This document shows positions 17,632-27,281 of a stretch of 64,000 bases of DNA, one piece after another. Source of the DNA: Rhodospirillaceae bacterium (lineage in GTDB: Bacteria; Pseudomonadota; Alphaproteobacteria; Bin65). How positions within the stretch are numbered: the first letter of the stretch is position 1; every line of letters starts with the position of its first letter. The notes under the pieces are model-generated. The model was given only the letters and a program-made list of their open reading frames with translations. It did no database searches and had not been told where the DNA came from. A program made the position numbers and the translations under genes. The stretch is taken from the NCBI GenBank assembly GCA_028819475.1, contig JAPPLJ010000020.1, forward strand, positions 42,100-106,099, in the 5' to 3' direction.

Positions 17632-20202
17632 TCAATACTCTTCGCTCGCCGTCTCGCTGAAGTCCGAGCCGCCCTCGCCCGGCGCCAGCCCGTCGGGCGC
17701 CGACCCCGGCTTCGCACCGATCTTGAAATACTCGAGATAGGGTTTGTCCCTCTTCCTTTTCCCGCTCTCCCGGTCCGGCTTGACGCGGATCGCCACCAGT
17801 CCCCTGGGCGGCCGGAAATCCTCCTCCGGCCCGATGAGCGCCTTTTTCATGAAATCGCGGAATATGGGTGTGGCGGTCCGGCCGCCTTCCTCGAAATTGC
17901 CCAGCGAATAGGAATTGTCGAAACCGACCCAGGTCGCCGCCACGAGACCGGGCGACATGCCGACGAACCAGGCATCGACGACATCGTTGGTCGTTCCGGT
18001 CTTGCCGGCAAGCGGCCGGCCGACCTGCGAAACCTGGCGGCCGGTGCCGTGCTCGACCACGCCTTGCAGGATCGAGACGATCTGGAATGCGCTTTGCCTG
18101 CCGATCACCTGCTCGCGCTCGTCCGGCAGTTTCGGCATTTCCTGGTCTTGCCATTCCGGCGACCGGCACGCGGCGCATTCGACGGCATCGTGGCGGAAAA
18201 TCGTCCGGCCGCGGCGGTCCTGTATCCGGTCGACCAGCGTCGGCGTCACCCGGCGCCCGCCGTTCACCATCATCGAATATCCCACCGCCATCTTGAGCGG
18301 CGTCGTCTCGTAGGCGCCGAGCGCCGCGGACATGGTGGTCGGCAGTTTCTCTGCGATACCCAGGCGGCCCGCCATATCCGACACCTTCGCCAGTCCGACC
18401 CGATTGGCCAGGCGGATCGTCATCACGTTGCGCGACAGTTCGAGGCCCCGGCGCAGCGTCGTCGGGCCGTAGAATTTGCCGGAGTGGTTGAGCGGCTTGT
18501 AATATTCGCCGTCCGGCTGCTTCACCACGACCGGCGCGTCCAGCACCCTGGTCGTCGGCGTAAACCCGTTTTCGAGTGCCGTGAGAAACACGATCGGCTT
18601 GAAGGCGGAGCCGGGCTGCCGCCGTGCCTGGGTCGCCGTGTTGAACTGGCTGATCCGGAAACTGTATCCGCCGCTCATGGCCAGAATACGGCCGGTGTGG
18701 GGATCCATGGCGACGATCGCGGCCGTAGCCATCGGAATCTGGCGCAACGTGTATGTCCCGTCCGGGTAGGCCTTGCCCTTGCGGTTCACGCGAACCGGCT
18801 CGACCAGGATCACGTCGCCCGTGCGCAGGACATCGGCGGCCTTGCGGACGCGCGGCCCCACCGCGGTGTACATCTTCTTTCCGCTCTTGCGCGTCTTGAC
18901 GCTCTGCTTGCGCGCCCAGGCGAGTTCCGCCAGCGGAATCGCGCCGCTGCCGCCGTCGGCAAATCCGATGACGGCCCGGTTCCTTTCGGTCTTCAGGACG
19001 AGCGCCAGCGACCATGTTCCGGCGCCGGCCGGCCGCTTCACCTGAGACAGCTTTTTCCGCCATCCCTCGGCCCAGCGCGCGCCGTAGGTCTGCGGCAGCC
19101 GCGCCACGGGTCCGCGATAGCCGTGGCGCCGGTCATAGGCCACCAGACCCTTGCGCAACGCCTCGTCGGCATACTGCTGCAGCGCCGGGTCGAGCGTGGA
19201 GCGCACCGAATAGCCGCCCTTTTTCATTTTCTCTTCGCCATATTTTGCGATGAGTTCCCGGCGCAGCTCCTCAACGAAATATTCCGCGCCGACGCTGGAT
19301 TGCGCCTCCTGCCGGACCAGGCCCAGCGGCGCCTTGAGGGCGAGGCGCGCCTCGTCTCCGGTGATGTAGCCGTCCGCGCGCATCCGCTGGACGACATAGG
19401 CGCGCCGGGCCGTGGCAGCCCTCGGGTTCCTGAAGGGGTTGTAGCGGGTCGGCGCCTGCGGCATGCCGGCGAGCATGGCCGCCTCGGCGATCGACAGGTC
19501 GCGCAGCGGCTTGTTGAAATAGGTCTGGGCCGCGGCAGCCACGCCGTAGGCGCGATTGCCGAGGAAAATCTCGTTCAGATACAGTTCCAGTATCCGATCC
19601 TTGGACAAGGCCGCTTCGATGCGCATGGCCAGGATGATTTCGCGGATTTTACGCTTCAGCGTCTTCTCGCTGGTAAAGAAGAAGTTCTTGGCGACCTGCT
19701 GGGTGATCGTCGAGCCGCCGACCACCCGGCTGCCTCCGGCGAGATAGGAGCCCACCGTCGTGAAGCCGGCGCGCATCGTTCCGATCAGGTCGACGCCCCG
19801 ATGGGTGAAGAAACGCTGGTCCTCGGCCGAAATGAACGCATGCACGACCGTCTCGGGCATCAGCTTGTAGGGGATGAAAATTCTTTTTTCGGTGGCGAAC
19901 TCGCCGATCAGGCGGCCGTCTCCGGCGTAGACGCGGCTCACGATCGGCGGTTCGTAGTTCGCCAGCCGGGCAAGGCCGGGCAGATCGCGGCCGTAGAACC
20001 AGAAGGCGAACAACACGACCGCGAACCCCAGGATCGCCACGGCGAAACCCAGGCTGAGCAGACCCACGACCAGGCGGCCGAGGAAGGAAGGCCGTTTGCG
20101 GGTTCCGCGCCGTGGCGTTGCCGAATCCTGCTGCCGGCCGTCCGGGTGCGGCGTTTCGTCGGCGGCAATCCGGTCTTCAGGCGTGATCCTGATATCGCTC
20201 AT
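17632..20202 (-). CDS. mrcA: Penicillin-binding protein 1A
   Basis: 856 residues, a class A PBP that polymerises glycan and cross-links peptides. Order: a cytosolic N-terminus, one membrane helix (about 42-70), a GT51 glycosyltransferase with the glutamate in ISAEDQRFFTHRGVD and GGSTITQQVAKN, an OB-like insertion, then the transpeptidase with the serine in QPGSAFKP, SRN, and KTGTT. The ATG at 20202 follows GGAAGAG at good spacing; a longer frame to 20277 lacks such support. It follows the amidase gene by 108 bp, probably in one operon. ponA is an equally used name. Confidence 0.96.
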   Translation of the reverse strand: MSDIRITPEDRIAADETPHPDGRQQDSATPRRGTRKRPSFLGRLVVGLLSLGFAVAILGFAVVLFAFWFYGRDLPGLARLANYEPPIVSRVYAGDGRLIGEFATEKRIFIPYKLMPETVVHAFISAEDQRFFTHRGVDLIGTMRAGFTTVGSYLAGGSRVVGGSTITQQVAKNFFFTSEKTLKRKIREIILAMRIEAALSKDRILELYLNEIFLGNRAYGVAAAAQTYFNKPLRDLSIAEAAMLAGMPQAPTRYNPFRNPRAATARRAYVVQRMRADGYITGDEARLALKAPLGLVRQEAQSSVGAEYFVEELRRELIAKYGEEKMKKGGYSVRSTLDPALQQYADEALRKGLVAYDRRHGYRGPVARLPQTYGARWAEGWRKKLSQVKRPAGAGTWSLALVLKTERNRAVIGFADGGSGAIPLAELAWARKQSVKTRKSGKKMYTAVGPRVRKAADVLRTGDVILVEPVRVNRKGKAYPDGTYTLRQIPMATAAIVAMDPHTGRILAMSGGYSFRISQFNTATQARRQPGSAFKPIVFLTALENGFTPTTRVLDAPVVVKQPDGEYYKPLNHSGKFYGPTTLRRGLELSRNVMTIRLANRVGLAKVSDMAGRLGIAEKLPTTMSAALGAYETTPLKMAVGYSMMVNGGRRVTPTLVDRIQDRRGRTIFRHDAVECAACRSPEWQDQEMPKLPDEREQVIGRQSAFQIVSILQGVVEHGTGRQVSQVGRPLAGKTGTTNDVVDAWFVGMSPGLVAATWVGFDNSYSLGNFEEGGRTATPIFRDFMKKALIGPEEDFRPPRGLVAIRVKPDRESGKRKRDKPYLEYFKIGAKPGSAPDGLAPGEGGSDFSETASEEY

Positions 20203-20310
20203 AAACTCTTCCGCCCCGGCGGCCCTGCACCGGTCGATCTCCCGTGCCGGCGGCGCCGGGCACGTTACCACTGTCACAGCTATATGGTTGAACTATGGCG
20301 GCGGCGCCAC

Positions 20311-21195
20311 TCACCGGCGCGAATTTTCGGCGCCGAAAGCCCGATTGCCGGCCTTGCCGGCGGCCGCAGCCCCGCTGAAATACTGCGCGATTGCGCGCGC
20401 AAGCACAGCCGCGAGGCGCTTCCTGTATGTCATCGTGCGCAGCAGTTCCTCGTCCTGCGCATTGGTGAGAAAACCGAGCTCGACGAGCACCGAAGGCACA
20501 TCCGGCGCCCGCAGCACCGCAAAATCCGCCGAGCGCTGCGGTTTGCTCAGCAGCCGGACGCGGGCGCGCGCCGAACGGACGATCAGCGACGAAATCCTGG
20601 CGGAACCCGCGCGCGTCTCCCGCCGGACAAGGTCAAGGAGAATGGCGGAAACCGATCTGCCGGAGCCCCGCAGATCGACGCCGGCAATCGCATCCGACCG
20701 GTTTACGCGCTCTGCCAGCCGCGCCGCCAGCCGGTCCGAGGCGCGCGCCGACAGCGTGTGGACCGACAGCCCCCGCTGCCCGACGAACGGATTGGCGTCG
20801 GCGTGGATCGAAACGAACAGAGCAGCCCGGTGACGCCGGGCGAATTCGTAACGCTCCTGCAGCCGAACGTATCGATCGCCATTCCGCGTCAGCAGGATGC
20901 GGAACCGGCTGTCCCGCACCAGGAAACGGCGAACGACCCGGGCGATCGACAAGACCACCGCTTTTTCTTCCAGGCCTGTGGAACCGACCGCGCCCTTGTC
21001 GATGCCGCCGTGGCCCGGATCGAGCACCACCGTCCAGCGCTGCCGGTCCGGCGTGTCGGCAGCGGCCGACCGTCGCGCCGCCTCCTGCGACATTGCCGGT
21101 GTCGCCAGCGCCGCGACAAGCATCCCCGCCAAGGCGCCGCCAAGCTGAACCCGCGCCCGATTCTTGCAGAATTCCGGCATGGTTCGATCCTGCAT
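20311..21195 (-). CDS. N-acetylmuramoyl-L-alanine amidase (Amidase_3)
   Basis: 294 residues, a zinc amidase that splits MurNAc from stem peptide for daughter-cell separation. A hydrophobic N-terminal export signal (GGALAGMLVAALATPAMSQ) is followed by the catalytic domain with zinc ligands in LDPGHGGIDKGA and VSIHADA, and the catalytic glutamate in LVELGFLTN. It resembles AmiC-type proteins but lacks an obvious AMIN domain. The start could also be the ATG at 21180. It is divergent from rne, the order common in alphaproteobacteria. Confidence 0.92.
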   Translation of the reverse strand: MQDRTMPEFCKNRARVQLGGALAGMLVAALATPAMSQEAARRSAAADTPDRQRWTVVLDPGHGGIDKGAVGSTGLEEKAVVLSIARVVRRFLVRDSRFRILLTRNGDRYVRLQERYEFARRHRAALFVSIHADANPFVGQRGLSVHTLSARASDRLAARLAERVNRSDAIAGVDLRGSGRSVSAILLDLVRRETRAGSARISSLIVRSARARVRLLSKPQRSADFAVLRAPDVPSVLVELGFLTNAQDEELLRTMTYRKRLAAVLARAIAQYFSGAAAAGKAGNRAFGAENSRR

Positions 21196-21737
21196 CGCCC
21201 CGTTATTTCCCGATCATTTGCGAACGGATGTACAGCCAAGACGACGTCTTTTCCCGCAACAAAGTTTATTCAAATTTTATTGACAAACATATTCCCGATT
21301 GTCGCGCCGCCCGATTGAGACTAGTTTCTTGCCGTTGCGGCCCGTGCTGGAAAGCAGCGCGCTCGCGCAAGAGCGCCTTTTCCGGCAACGCGGAGCCGGC
21401 GGCGTCATTCGCATCGGAACCGACAATCGGGGTGCGAAGCGCCGCCCGAAGTACGCGTCGGGGCCAGGGCAACGAAATGCAATGGCGAAATCGCCGGACG
21501 GAATCTCCGGCGCCGCAGGACGCCAAAGTCGGGCAGAACGGGTGCCCATACCAAGCGCCCCTTCCAACGACCGCGAATTTGGCGATGACGCAGGCGCCAC
21601 GAAATAGGCCCAGGTTATTGTCGGGCCGTTTGTAACACCGGTTCCGCGGAACGTCCGTTCTGCGCCCTTCCGTCCGTACGGCGATTTCAAATTTTCCGGC
21701 TGGCGCCCGGCCAGGGCGCAGCCGTACGGAGACATCG
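21196..21737. other. 542-bp divergent intergenic region, amidase / rne
   Basis: This is the only gene-free stretch above 300 bp. Next to the amidase it is AT-rich (21258-21295), with a minus-strand promoter candidate TTGTCA (21286-21281), a 17-bp spacer and TTTGTT (21263-21258). A 7-bp-arm hairpin lies at 21492-21512. The last 65 bp ahead of rne can fold into a nested structure described separately. I see no convincing ORF here; the length suits the long rne leader known in other bacteria. Confidence 0.6.
21674..21731 (+). promoter_or_regulatory. Foldable rne 5' leader covering the ribosome-binding site
   Basis: The self-complementary octamer CCGTACGG occurs twice, at 21674-21681 and 21722-21729, and the copies can pair. 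Between them is a hairpin GCGCCC-GGCCA-GGGCGC (21703-21719). The second octamer runs into the Shine-Dalgarno-like GGAG (21728-21731), so pairing would partly hide it. E. coli rne is autoregulated through hairpins in its 5' leader; a similar role here is inference. Confidence 0.45.
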
Positions 21738-24569
21738 ATGACGACACGAATGTTGATTGACGCGACTCATCTGGAGGAGACCCGGGTGGTCGTCGTCAGC
21801 GGCAACCGGCTGGACGATTTCGACTACGAATCCAGCCAGAAATCCCAGTTGAAGGGAAACATTTACCTTGCAAAGGTGACCAGGGTCGAACCGTCGCTCC
21901 AGGCGGCGTTCGTCGACTATGGCGGAAACCGGCACGGTTTCCTCGCCTTCAATGAAATCCATCCCGACTATTACCGCATCCCGATCTCGGATCGCGAGGA
22001 GCTGATCCAGCAGGAAGCGGCGGAAGCCAAGGCGGAGGCCAAGGCCGAAGCGGAGGAGATCGACTCCCCCGATACGGCAGAGTCCGACGAGGACGGCGCT
22101 TCCGAACCGGAGCCGGTCGAAACGCTCGACGACGAGGCAGCCGATGCGTCCGAATCCGGCGAAACGGATGACGATGAAGGCACGGCCCGGGCAGACGAAG
22201 CCGGCGACGACGGCGCCGGCGCGAAAGCCGGAACCGACGAACCGGAAAGCGACGAACCGGGCGGCGAACCCGCGAACGAGAACGAGGCGCCGCGCCGCAG
22301 CCGCGGCCGCGGTTCGCGCGCCGCCCGTGCCGACCGCAGCGTGGATACGGTGGGCGGCGACGAGATCGAGGATATCGGCGAACGCCGCCGCCGGCCGCAG
22401 CGCCGCTATCGCATCCAGGAGGTCATTTCCCGCCGGCAGATCATCCTGGTCCAGGTCGCCAAGGAAGAGCGCGGCAACAAGGGCGCGGCGATCACCAGCT
22501 ATATCTCCCTGGCCGGGCGCTATTGCGTGCTGATGCCGAATACGCCGCGCGGCGGCGGCATCTCGCGAAAGATATCGAATATGGCCGACCGCAAGCGGCT
22601 GAAGAATATCCTCGACGAATTCGACATTCCCGACGGAATGGCCGTGATCGTCCGGACCGCCGGGGCGCGGCGCACCAAGGCGGAAATCCGCCGCGACTAC
22701 GAATATCTGCTCAAATTGTGGGACGAGATTCGCGAGCGCACCCTGCAATCGACGGCGCCCGCCCTGATCCACGAGGAGGGCAACCTGATCAAGCGCTCGA
22801 TCCGCGATCTCTATACCAAGGAGATCGACGAGGTCCTGGTCGAGGGCGACGTCGGCTACCGCACGGCAAAGAACTTCATGAAGCTCCTGATACCCAGCCA
22901 TGCCAAGCGGGTCAAAGCCTACAAGGAGCCGAAGATTCCGATGTTTCAGCGCTATCAGGTCGAGGCGCAGATCGACAACATCCAGAGCCCTTCGGTCCAG
23001 CTCAAGTCCGGTGGCACCATTGTGCTGAACAGCACCGAGGCCCTGGTGGCGATCGACGTCAACTCCGGCCGGGCGACCCGCGAGCGCAACATCGAGGAAA
23101 CCGCCGTCAAGACGAACCTCGAAGCGGCTGACGAAATCGCGCGCCAGTTGAAACTGCGCGACCTGGCGGGCCTGATCGTCATCGATTTCATCGACATGGA
23201 GGACGGCCGCAACCGCCATGCGGTCGAGCGGCGCCTGAAGAGCGCCATGGGGAGCGACCGCGCGCGCATCCAGATCGGCCGGATCAGTGCGTTTGGCCTG
23301 CTGGAAATGTCCCGCCAGCGGCTGCGGCCGAGCGTTATCGAGATTTCGAGCAACACCTGCCCGACCTGCGGCGGCAGCGGGCTGATCCGTTCGACCGAAT
23401 CGACCGCGCTCACGGTCCTGCGCGCCATTGAAGAGGAAGGAACCCGCCAGCGTGCCGAAGAGGTTACGGTCAGTGTGCCGCCCCAGGTCGCCTTCTACAT
23501 TCTGAACCAGAAGCGCGCCGAATTGACCGCGGTCGAGGAGCGTTACGATTTCCGCATCCTCGTCGAGGCCGACGACACGCTGGTCCCGCCGGATCACCGG
23601 ATCGAAAAGACCGTTTCCAGGCCCGGCATGGCCGACGAAGAGGAAGCGGAAGCGGCCGAGGAAGCCAACGGCAGGCGCCGGCGGCGGCGCGGCGGGCGCA
23701 AGCGGCGCGGCGACGAGGAGCGGACCGACGAAATCGAAGCGGAGGCGCAGACCGGAACCGGCGATACCGAGGACGGCAAGGACGCCGCCGAGGCCGCTGA
23801 GGCCCGGACGGAAGACGGCGACGAACCGAAACGGCGCCGGCGCGGCCGGCGCGGGGGCCGGCGGCGGCGCAGCGGCGAGGCGGCCGACGGCGCGGAAGCC
23901 GACGGCGCGGAAGCCGCCGGGGCCGACGCAGACGCCGGGGCCGAGGTCGAAACCGACGTCGAGGCCGCCGACGCGCCGGACGTCGATGTGCCCTCGACCG
24001 AAACGGAGCCGGGCGGCGCCCCCCCGGCGGGGGGGGCCCCCGCGGCGCCCCCCCCGGGCCCCCCCAAAAGAAAACCCCCCCCCCCCCGGCGGGGCGCGGG
24101 GCGCGCCCCCGCCGCCGCGGCCGCCCCCGAAGCCCCCCCGGCCGCCGGGGCCGCCGGGGCCGAAGAAGGAGCCGGGACTACCGATCCTCCCGCGGAGGCG
24201 GCCGCTGCTGCGCCGGAGGATGCAGAGTCGGCGCCGGCCGCCGGCCCGGACGAAGCGGCGGCGGAGGAGCCGCCGAAACCGAAGCGGGCGCGCCGCTCGC
24301 GCGCCAAAACGGCAGCCGCCAAATCCGATCCGGGCCCGGCCGAAGCGCCGGACTCTTCGCCGGCAGACGGCAATTCGGAGGCGGCCGAACCGGCGGCACC
24401 CGTCGCGGCGGGCACGAACGGTTCCGGCGCCAACGGTTCCGGCGCCGATCGGAGCACCGGCGACGCGGACGCGGCGGAAGCACCCGAGTCCGAATCCGGT
24501 ACGGAACCCGGAGGACCGGACGGTTCGCCGGTCAGGAAACGCCGCGGCTGGTGGAACGTCGGCGGGTAG
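21738..24569 (+). CDS. rne: Ribonuclease E
   Basis: 943 residues, the single-strand endonuclease that organises the RNA degradosome. The S1 domain (from about residue 36) is interrupted by a roughly 110-residue Glu/Ala-rich insertion (about 93-205). Then come the DNase I-like active site (VAIDVNSG and LIVIDFIDMEDG, both with metal-binding Asp) and the Zn-link CPTCGGSG. The C-terminal half is disordered, with Arg-rich RNA-binding patches (GRRRRRRGGRKRR) and ends in the conserved RKRRGWWN microdomain. A homopolymer patch near codons 757-810 has odd codon use. Frame is kept to the expected end. Confidence 0.95.
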   Translation: MTTRMLIDATHLEETRVVVVSGNRLDDFDYESSQKSQLKGNIYLAKVTRVEPSLQAAFVDYGGNRHGFLAFNEIHPDYYRIPISDREELIQQEAAEAKAEAKAEAEEIDSPDTAESDEDGASEPEPVETLDDEAADASESGETDDDEGTARADEAGDDGAGAKAGTDEPESDEPGGEPANENEAPRRSRGRGSRAARADRSVDTVGGDEIEDIGERRRRPQRRYRIQEVISRRQIILVQVAKEERGNKGAAITSYISLAGRYCVLMPNTPRGGGISRKISNMADRKRLKNILDEFDIPDGMAVIVRTAGARRTKAEIRRDYEYLLKLWDEIRERTLQSTAPALIHEEGNLIKRSIRDLYTKEIDEVLVEGDVGYRTAKNFMKLLIPSHAKRVKAYKEPKIPMFQRYQVEAQIDNIQSPSVQLKSGGTIVLNSTEALVAIDVNSGRATRERNIEETAVKTNLEAADEIARQLKLRDLAGLIVIDFIDMEDGRNRHAVERRLKSAMGSDRARIQIGRISAFGLLEMSRQRLRPSVIEISSNTCPTCGGSGLIRSTESTALTVLRAIEEEGTRQRAEEVTVSVPPQVAFYILNQKRAELTAVEERYDFRILVEADDTLVPPDHRIEKTVSRPGMADEEEAEAAEEANGRRRRRRGGRKRRGDEERTDEIEAEAQTGTGDTEDGKDAAEAAEARTEDGDEPKRRRRGRRGGRRRRSGEAADGAEADGAEAAGADADAGAEVETDVEAADAPDVDVPSTETEPGGAPPAGGAPAAPPPGPPKRKPPPPRRGAGRAPAAAAAPEAPPAAGAAGAEEGAGTTDPPAEAAAAAPEDAESAPAAGPDEAAAEEPPKPKRARRSRAKTAAAKSDPGPAEAPDSSPADGNSEAAEPAAPVAAGTNGSGANGSGADRSTGDADAAEAPESESGTEPGGPDGSPVRKRRGWWNVGG

Positions 24570-24631
24570 GCGCCCGACGGCCCCGGGATTGCCCCGGGAT
24601 TGCCCTGTCGCCGGACGGACGGACGAACCGG

Positions 24632-25783
24632 CTAGCTCCGCCAGCGCGCCAGCCGTTCCAGCGCCGTTTCGATGTCGGCCGTGGCGGCGCAATAGCTGAA
24701 CCGCATCTGGGCGTGGCCGCGCGCCGCGTCGAAGTCGACACCCGGCGTGGCGGCGATTCCGGTCTCGCTCAGCATGCGGGCGCAGAAATCCCGGCTGTCG
24801 TTGGTGAGGCCGGCAATATCGGCATAAAGATAGAAGGCGCCGTCGGCCGGCGCGAGGCGATCGAAGCCGACAGCCGGCAGCCCGTCGAGCAGCAGCGCCC
24901 TGTTGCGGCGGTACACCGCGACGTTCGCTTCGCATTCCTCATGGCAATCGAAGGCGGCGACGGCGGCGCGCTGGCTGAGCGTGGGCGGCGAAATGAACAG
25001 GTTCTGCGCCAGGCATTCGACCGCCCGGACGAGGTCCGGCGGCACGATCATCCAGCCGAGCCGCCAGCCGGTCATCGAAAAATATTTCGAGAAGCTGTTG
25101 ATGACGACGGCGTCCGGATCGATCGCGGCTGCGGTCGGCGCCGGGCCGCCATAGGCGATGCCATGGTAAATCTCGTCGGAAATGAAGCGCACCTGACGGG
25201 TTGCGCACCAGTCCGAAATCGCCCGGAATTCCTCGCCGCCCAGGACCGTTCCGGTCGGATTGGACGGGCTGGCGACGATCAGGCCGTCGAGCGGCGCTTC
25301 GCGATGCGCCGCTTCCAGGAGGGCGGACGTCGGCTGGTAGCGGTCTGCCGCCGACCCTTCCAGTATGACCGGCTCGATGCCGAACGCGCCGAGAATGTTC
25401 CGGTAGCAGGGGTAGCCCGGGGCCACGGTCGCAACCCGGTCTCCGGGGTCGAACGCCGAGAGAAAGCTGAGAACGAAACCGCCGGACGATCCCGTTGTCA
25501 CCGCGATCCGGCCGACGGGCACGTCGACGCCGTACCAGTCCCGATAGTGCCCGGCGATGGCTTCGCGCAGCGCCGGTATGCCGAGGCTGTCGGTATAGCC
25601 GAGCGCATCGCCGTCCATCGCCGCTTTCGCCGCTTCGACCACACCGCGGGGAGCGCCGGTGGACGGCTGGCCGACCTCGAGATGAATCACATCTCCGCGA
25701 ACCGCTTCGCGCTCGTTGGCGGCCCGCATCACATCCATTACGATAAATGGCGAAACCCGGCCGCGGTCCGCGACTTTGATCAC
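24632..25783 (-). CDS. PLP-dependent class I/II aminotransferase
   Basis: About 383 residues. Fold-type I aminotransferase: GDVIHLEVGQPSTG at the N-terminus, YTDSLGIPALREAIA, SPSNPTGTV, and the PLP lysine in SFSKYFSMTGWRLGW. The close of the domain is MRFSYC. Specificity is open; aromatic, alanine or aspartate-type substrates are all possible. I place the start at GTG 25783 because GGGAGG lies 10 bp upstream and the protein then begins right at IKVADRGRVSPF; ATG 25855 or 25951 would run towards or past the divergent protease gene. Confidence 0.88.
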   Translation of the reverse strand: MIKVADRGRVSPFIVMDVMRAANEREAVRGDVIHLEVGQPSTGAPRGVVEAAKAAMDGDALGYTDSLGIPALREAIAGHYRDWYGVDVPVGRIAVTTGSSGGFVLSFLSAFDPGDRVATVAPGYPCYRNILGAFGIEPVILEGSAADRYQPTSALLEAAHREAPLDGLIVASPSNPTGTVLGGEEFRAISDWCATRQVRFISDEIYHGIAYGGPAPTAAAIDPDAVVINSFSKYFSMTGWRLGWMIVPPDLVRAVECLAQNLFISPPTLSQRAAVAAFDCHEECEANVAVYRRNRALLLDGLPAVGFDRLAPADGAFYLYADIAGLTNDSRDFCARMLSETGIAATPGVDFDAARGHAQMRFSYCAATADIETALERLARWRS

Positions 25784-25893
25784 TGTGGCGACGCCTCCCG
25801 AGGCAAGGGACGGGCGGGAAATTGGCCGCAGGCGAATAACGGGCGCCCCGACCATAGCTTCCGGAGGAGATCCAGACCCCTGCGCCCTACCCG

Positions 25894-27240
25894 ATGATCC
25901 GCTCCTTTGCAATCCTGCTGGCCTTCGTCGCCGGAACGGCGCTCCCGGCAACTGCTTCGGCGCGCGGCCTGCCGCTGATCCGCGACGCCGAGATCGAACG
26001 CGCCATCCGCGCCTACAGCGCGCCGGTTTTCGCGACGATCGGCTTCGGCGCCGACGACGTGCGGGTCCATATCGTCAACAACCGGCGGCTCAACGCCTTC
26101 GTCGCCGGCGGCCGGCATATCTTCGTCAATACCGGCCTGTTGCAGGAGGCCGAAGACGCCGGCATGGTGATCGGCGTCCTCGCACACGAGGCGGGCCATA
26201 TCGCCGGCCAGCATCTGACCCAGCTGCGCAGCGCGCTCCGCGAGGCCCACATCAAACAGATCCTCACCTTCATCCTGGCGGCCGGAGCGGGCGTCGCCTC
26301 GGGCGACGGTCAGGCGGCCGGCGCCGTCGCAAGCCTCGGCAGTTCGATCGTCCACGGTACGCTCTATCGCTTTACGCGCAGCATGGAAAACGAGGCCGAT
26401 GCGTTCGCGCTGGCGACACTCGACCGGATGGGCGTATCCGCGGGCGGCCTGGCAGCCCTGATGGAACGGCTGATCTCGCAGGAAGCGCTCCTGGGATCGC
26501 TGCAGGATCCGTATCTGCGGACCCACCCGTTGACACGGGAGCGCCTGAGCCGGATCCGGCACCACATGCGGCGCTCGCCCCACACGGCGAAACCGACTCC
26601 GGCCATATTCCGCAGGATCCACGCCCGGGTGCGGGCCAAACTGACGGGATTTCTTACTCCGCCCGGCACCGTCATTGCGCGGTACGAAGGCAAGGATGGC
26701 GCGCCCGAGGCGCGCTATGCGCTCGCAATCGCCTATCATCGCGCCGGACGGCTCGACAGCGCCCTCTCGACGATCGACGGCCTGATCCGCAATGCGCCGC
26801 GCGACGCCTTCTTTCACGAGCTCAAGGGACAGATTCTGCTTGAACGGGGGCTGGCGCACCGGGCCTCGCAGGCCTATGCAACGGCGGTCGGCCTCGCGCC
26901 CCGCGAAGCCCTGATCCGCAGCGCCTACGCCCATGCCCTGCTGCAGACCGGCGAGCGCGACCGGGTCCAGACGGCGCTTCGCCATCTGGTCGATGCAACC
27001 GCCAGGGACAAGACCTTCGCGACCGGCTGGCGGCTGCGGGCTGTGGCGCACGGCCGGCTCGAACAGTTCGGCGAGAGTGCCGCCGCGCTCGCCGAATATT
27101 ATCTGCTGCTCGGCGACATGGCCCAGGTGCGCCTGCAGGTTCGGCGGGCCGAACGCCTGCTCAAGCCCGGCTCGCCCGGCTGGCGGCGGATCCAGGACAT
27201 CAAGGGCAGCCGGCTCAACGCCGGCCCCGGCCGCCGCTAG
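25894..27240 (+). CDS. Periplasmic M48 metalloprotease with TPR repeats (BepA-like)
   Basis: 448 residues. An N-terminal signal peptide (MIRSFAILLAFVAGTALPATASA) precedes an M48 domain with the zinc motif H98EAGH102 and a third ligand in MENEADAF. The second half (about 265-430) holds helical TPR-like repeats. This is the plan of BepA/YfgC, which guards outer-membrane protein assembly (family knowledge). It precedes a periplasmic DsbA-like thiol oxidoreductase by 41 bp, suggesting joint envelope quality control. The GGAGGAG at 25861 is too far from ATG 25894, so the start is a little uncertain. Confidence 0.9.
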   Translation: MIRSFAILLAFVAGTALPATASARGLPLIRDAEIERAIRAYSAPVFATIGFGADDVRVHIVNNRRLNAFVAGGRHIFVNTGLLQEAEDAGMVIGVLAHEAGHIAGQHLTQLRSALREAHIKQILTFILAAGAGVASGDGQAAGAVASLGSSIVHGTLYRFTRSMENEADAFALATLDRMGVSAGGLAALMERLISQEALLGSLQDPYLRTHPLTRERLSRIRHHMRRSPHTAKPTPAIFRRIHARVRAKLTGFLTPPGTVIARYEGKDGAPEARYALAIAYHRAGRLDSALSTIDGLIRNAPRDAFFHELKGQILLERGLAHRASQAYATAVGLAPREALIRSAYAHALLQTGERDRVQTALRHLVDATARDKTFATGWRLRAVAHGRLEQFGESAAALAEYYLLLGDMAQVRLQVRRAERLLKPGSPGWRRIQDIKGSRLNAGPGRR

Positions 27241-27281
27241 GCGCCGGTTCCGCGGCGCCCGACGCGAAAGAGAGGCCAATC

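Noticed and set aside
18049..21318. 3.3-kb plus-strand open frame opposite PBP1A and the amidase
   Set aside because: It runs across two well-identified genes and their gap, with Arg/His/Gly-rich nonsense composition.
21687..24935. Minus-strand open frame opposite rne
   Set aside because: Gly/Arg/Phe repeats mirror the Ala/Glu-rich RNase E tail; no start signal or domain.
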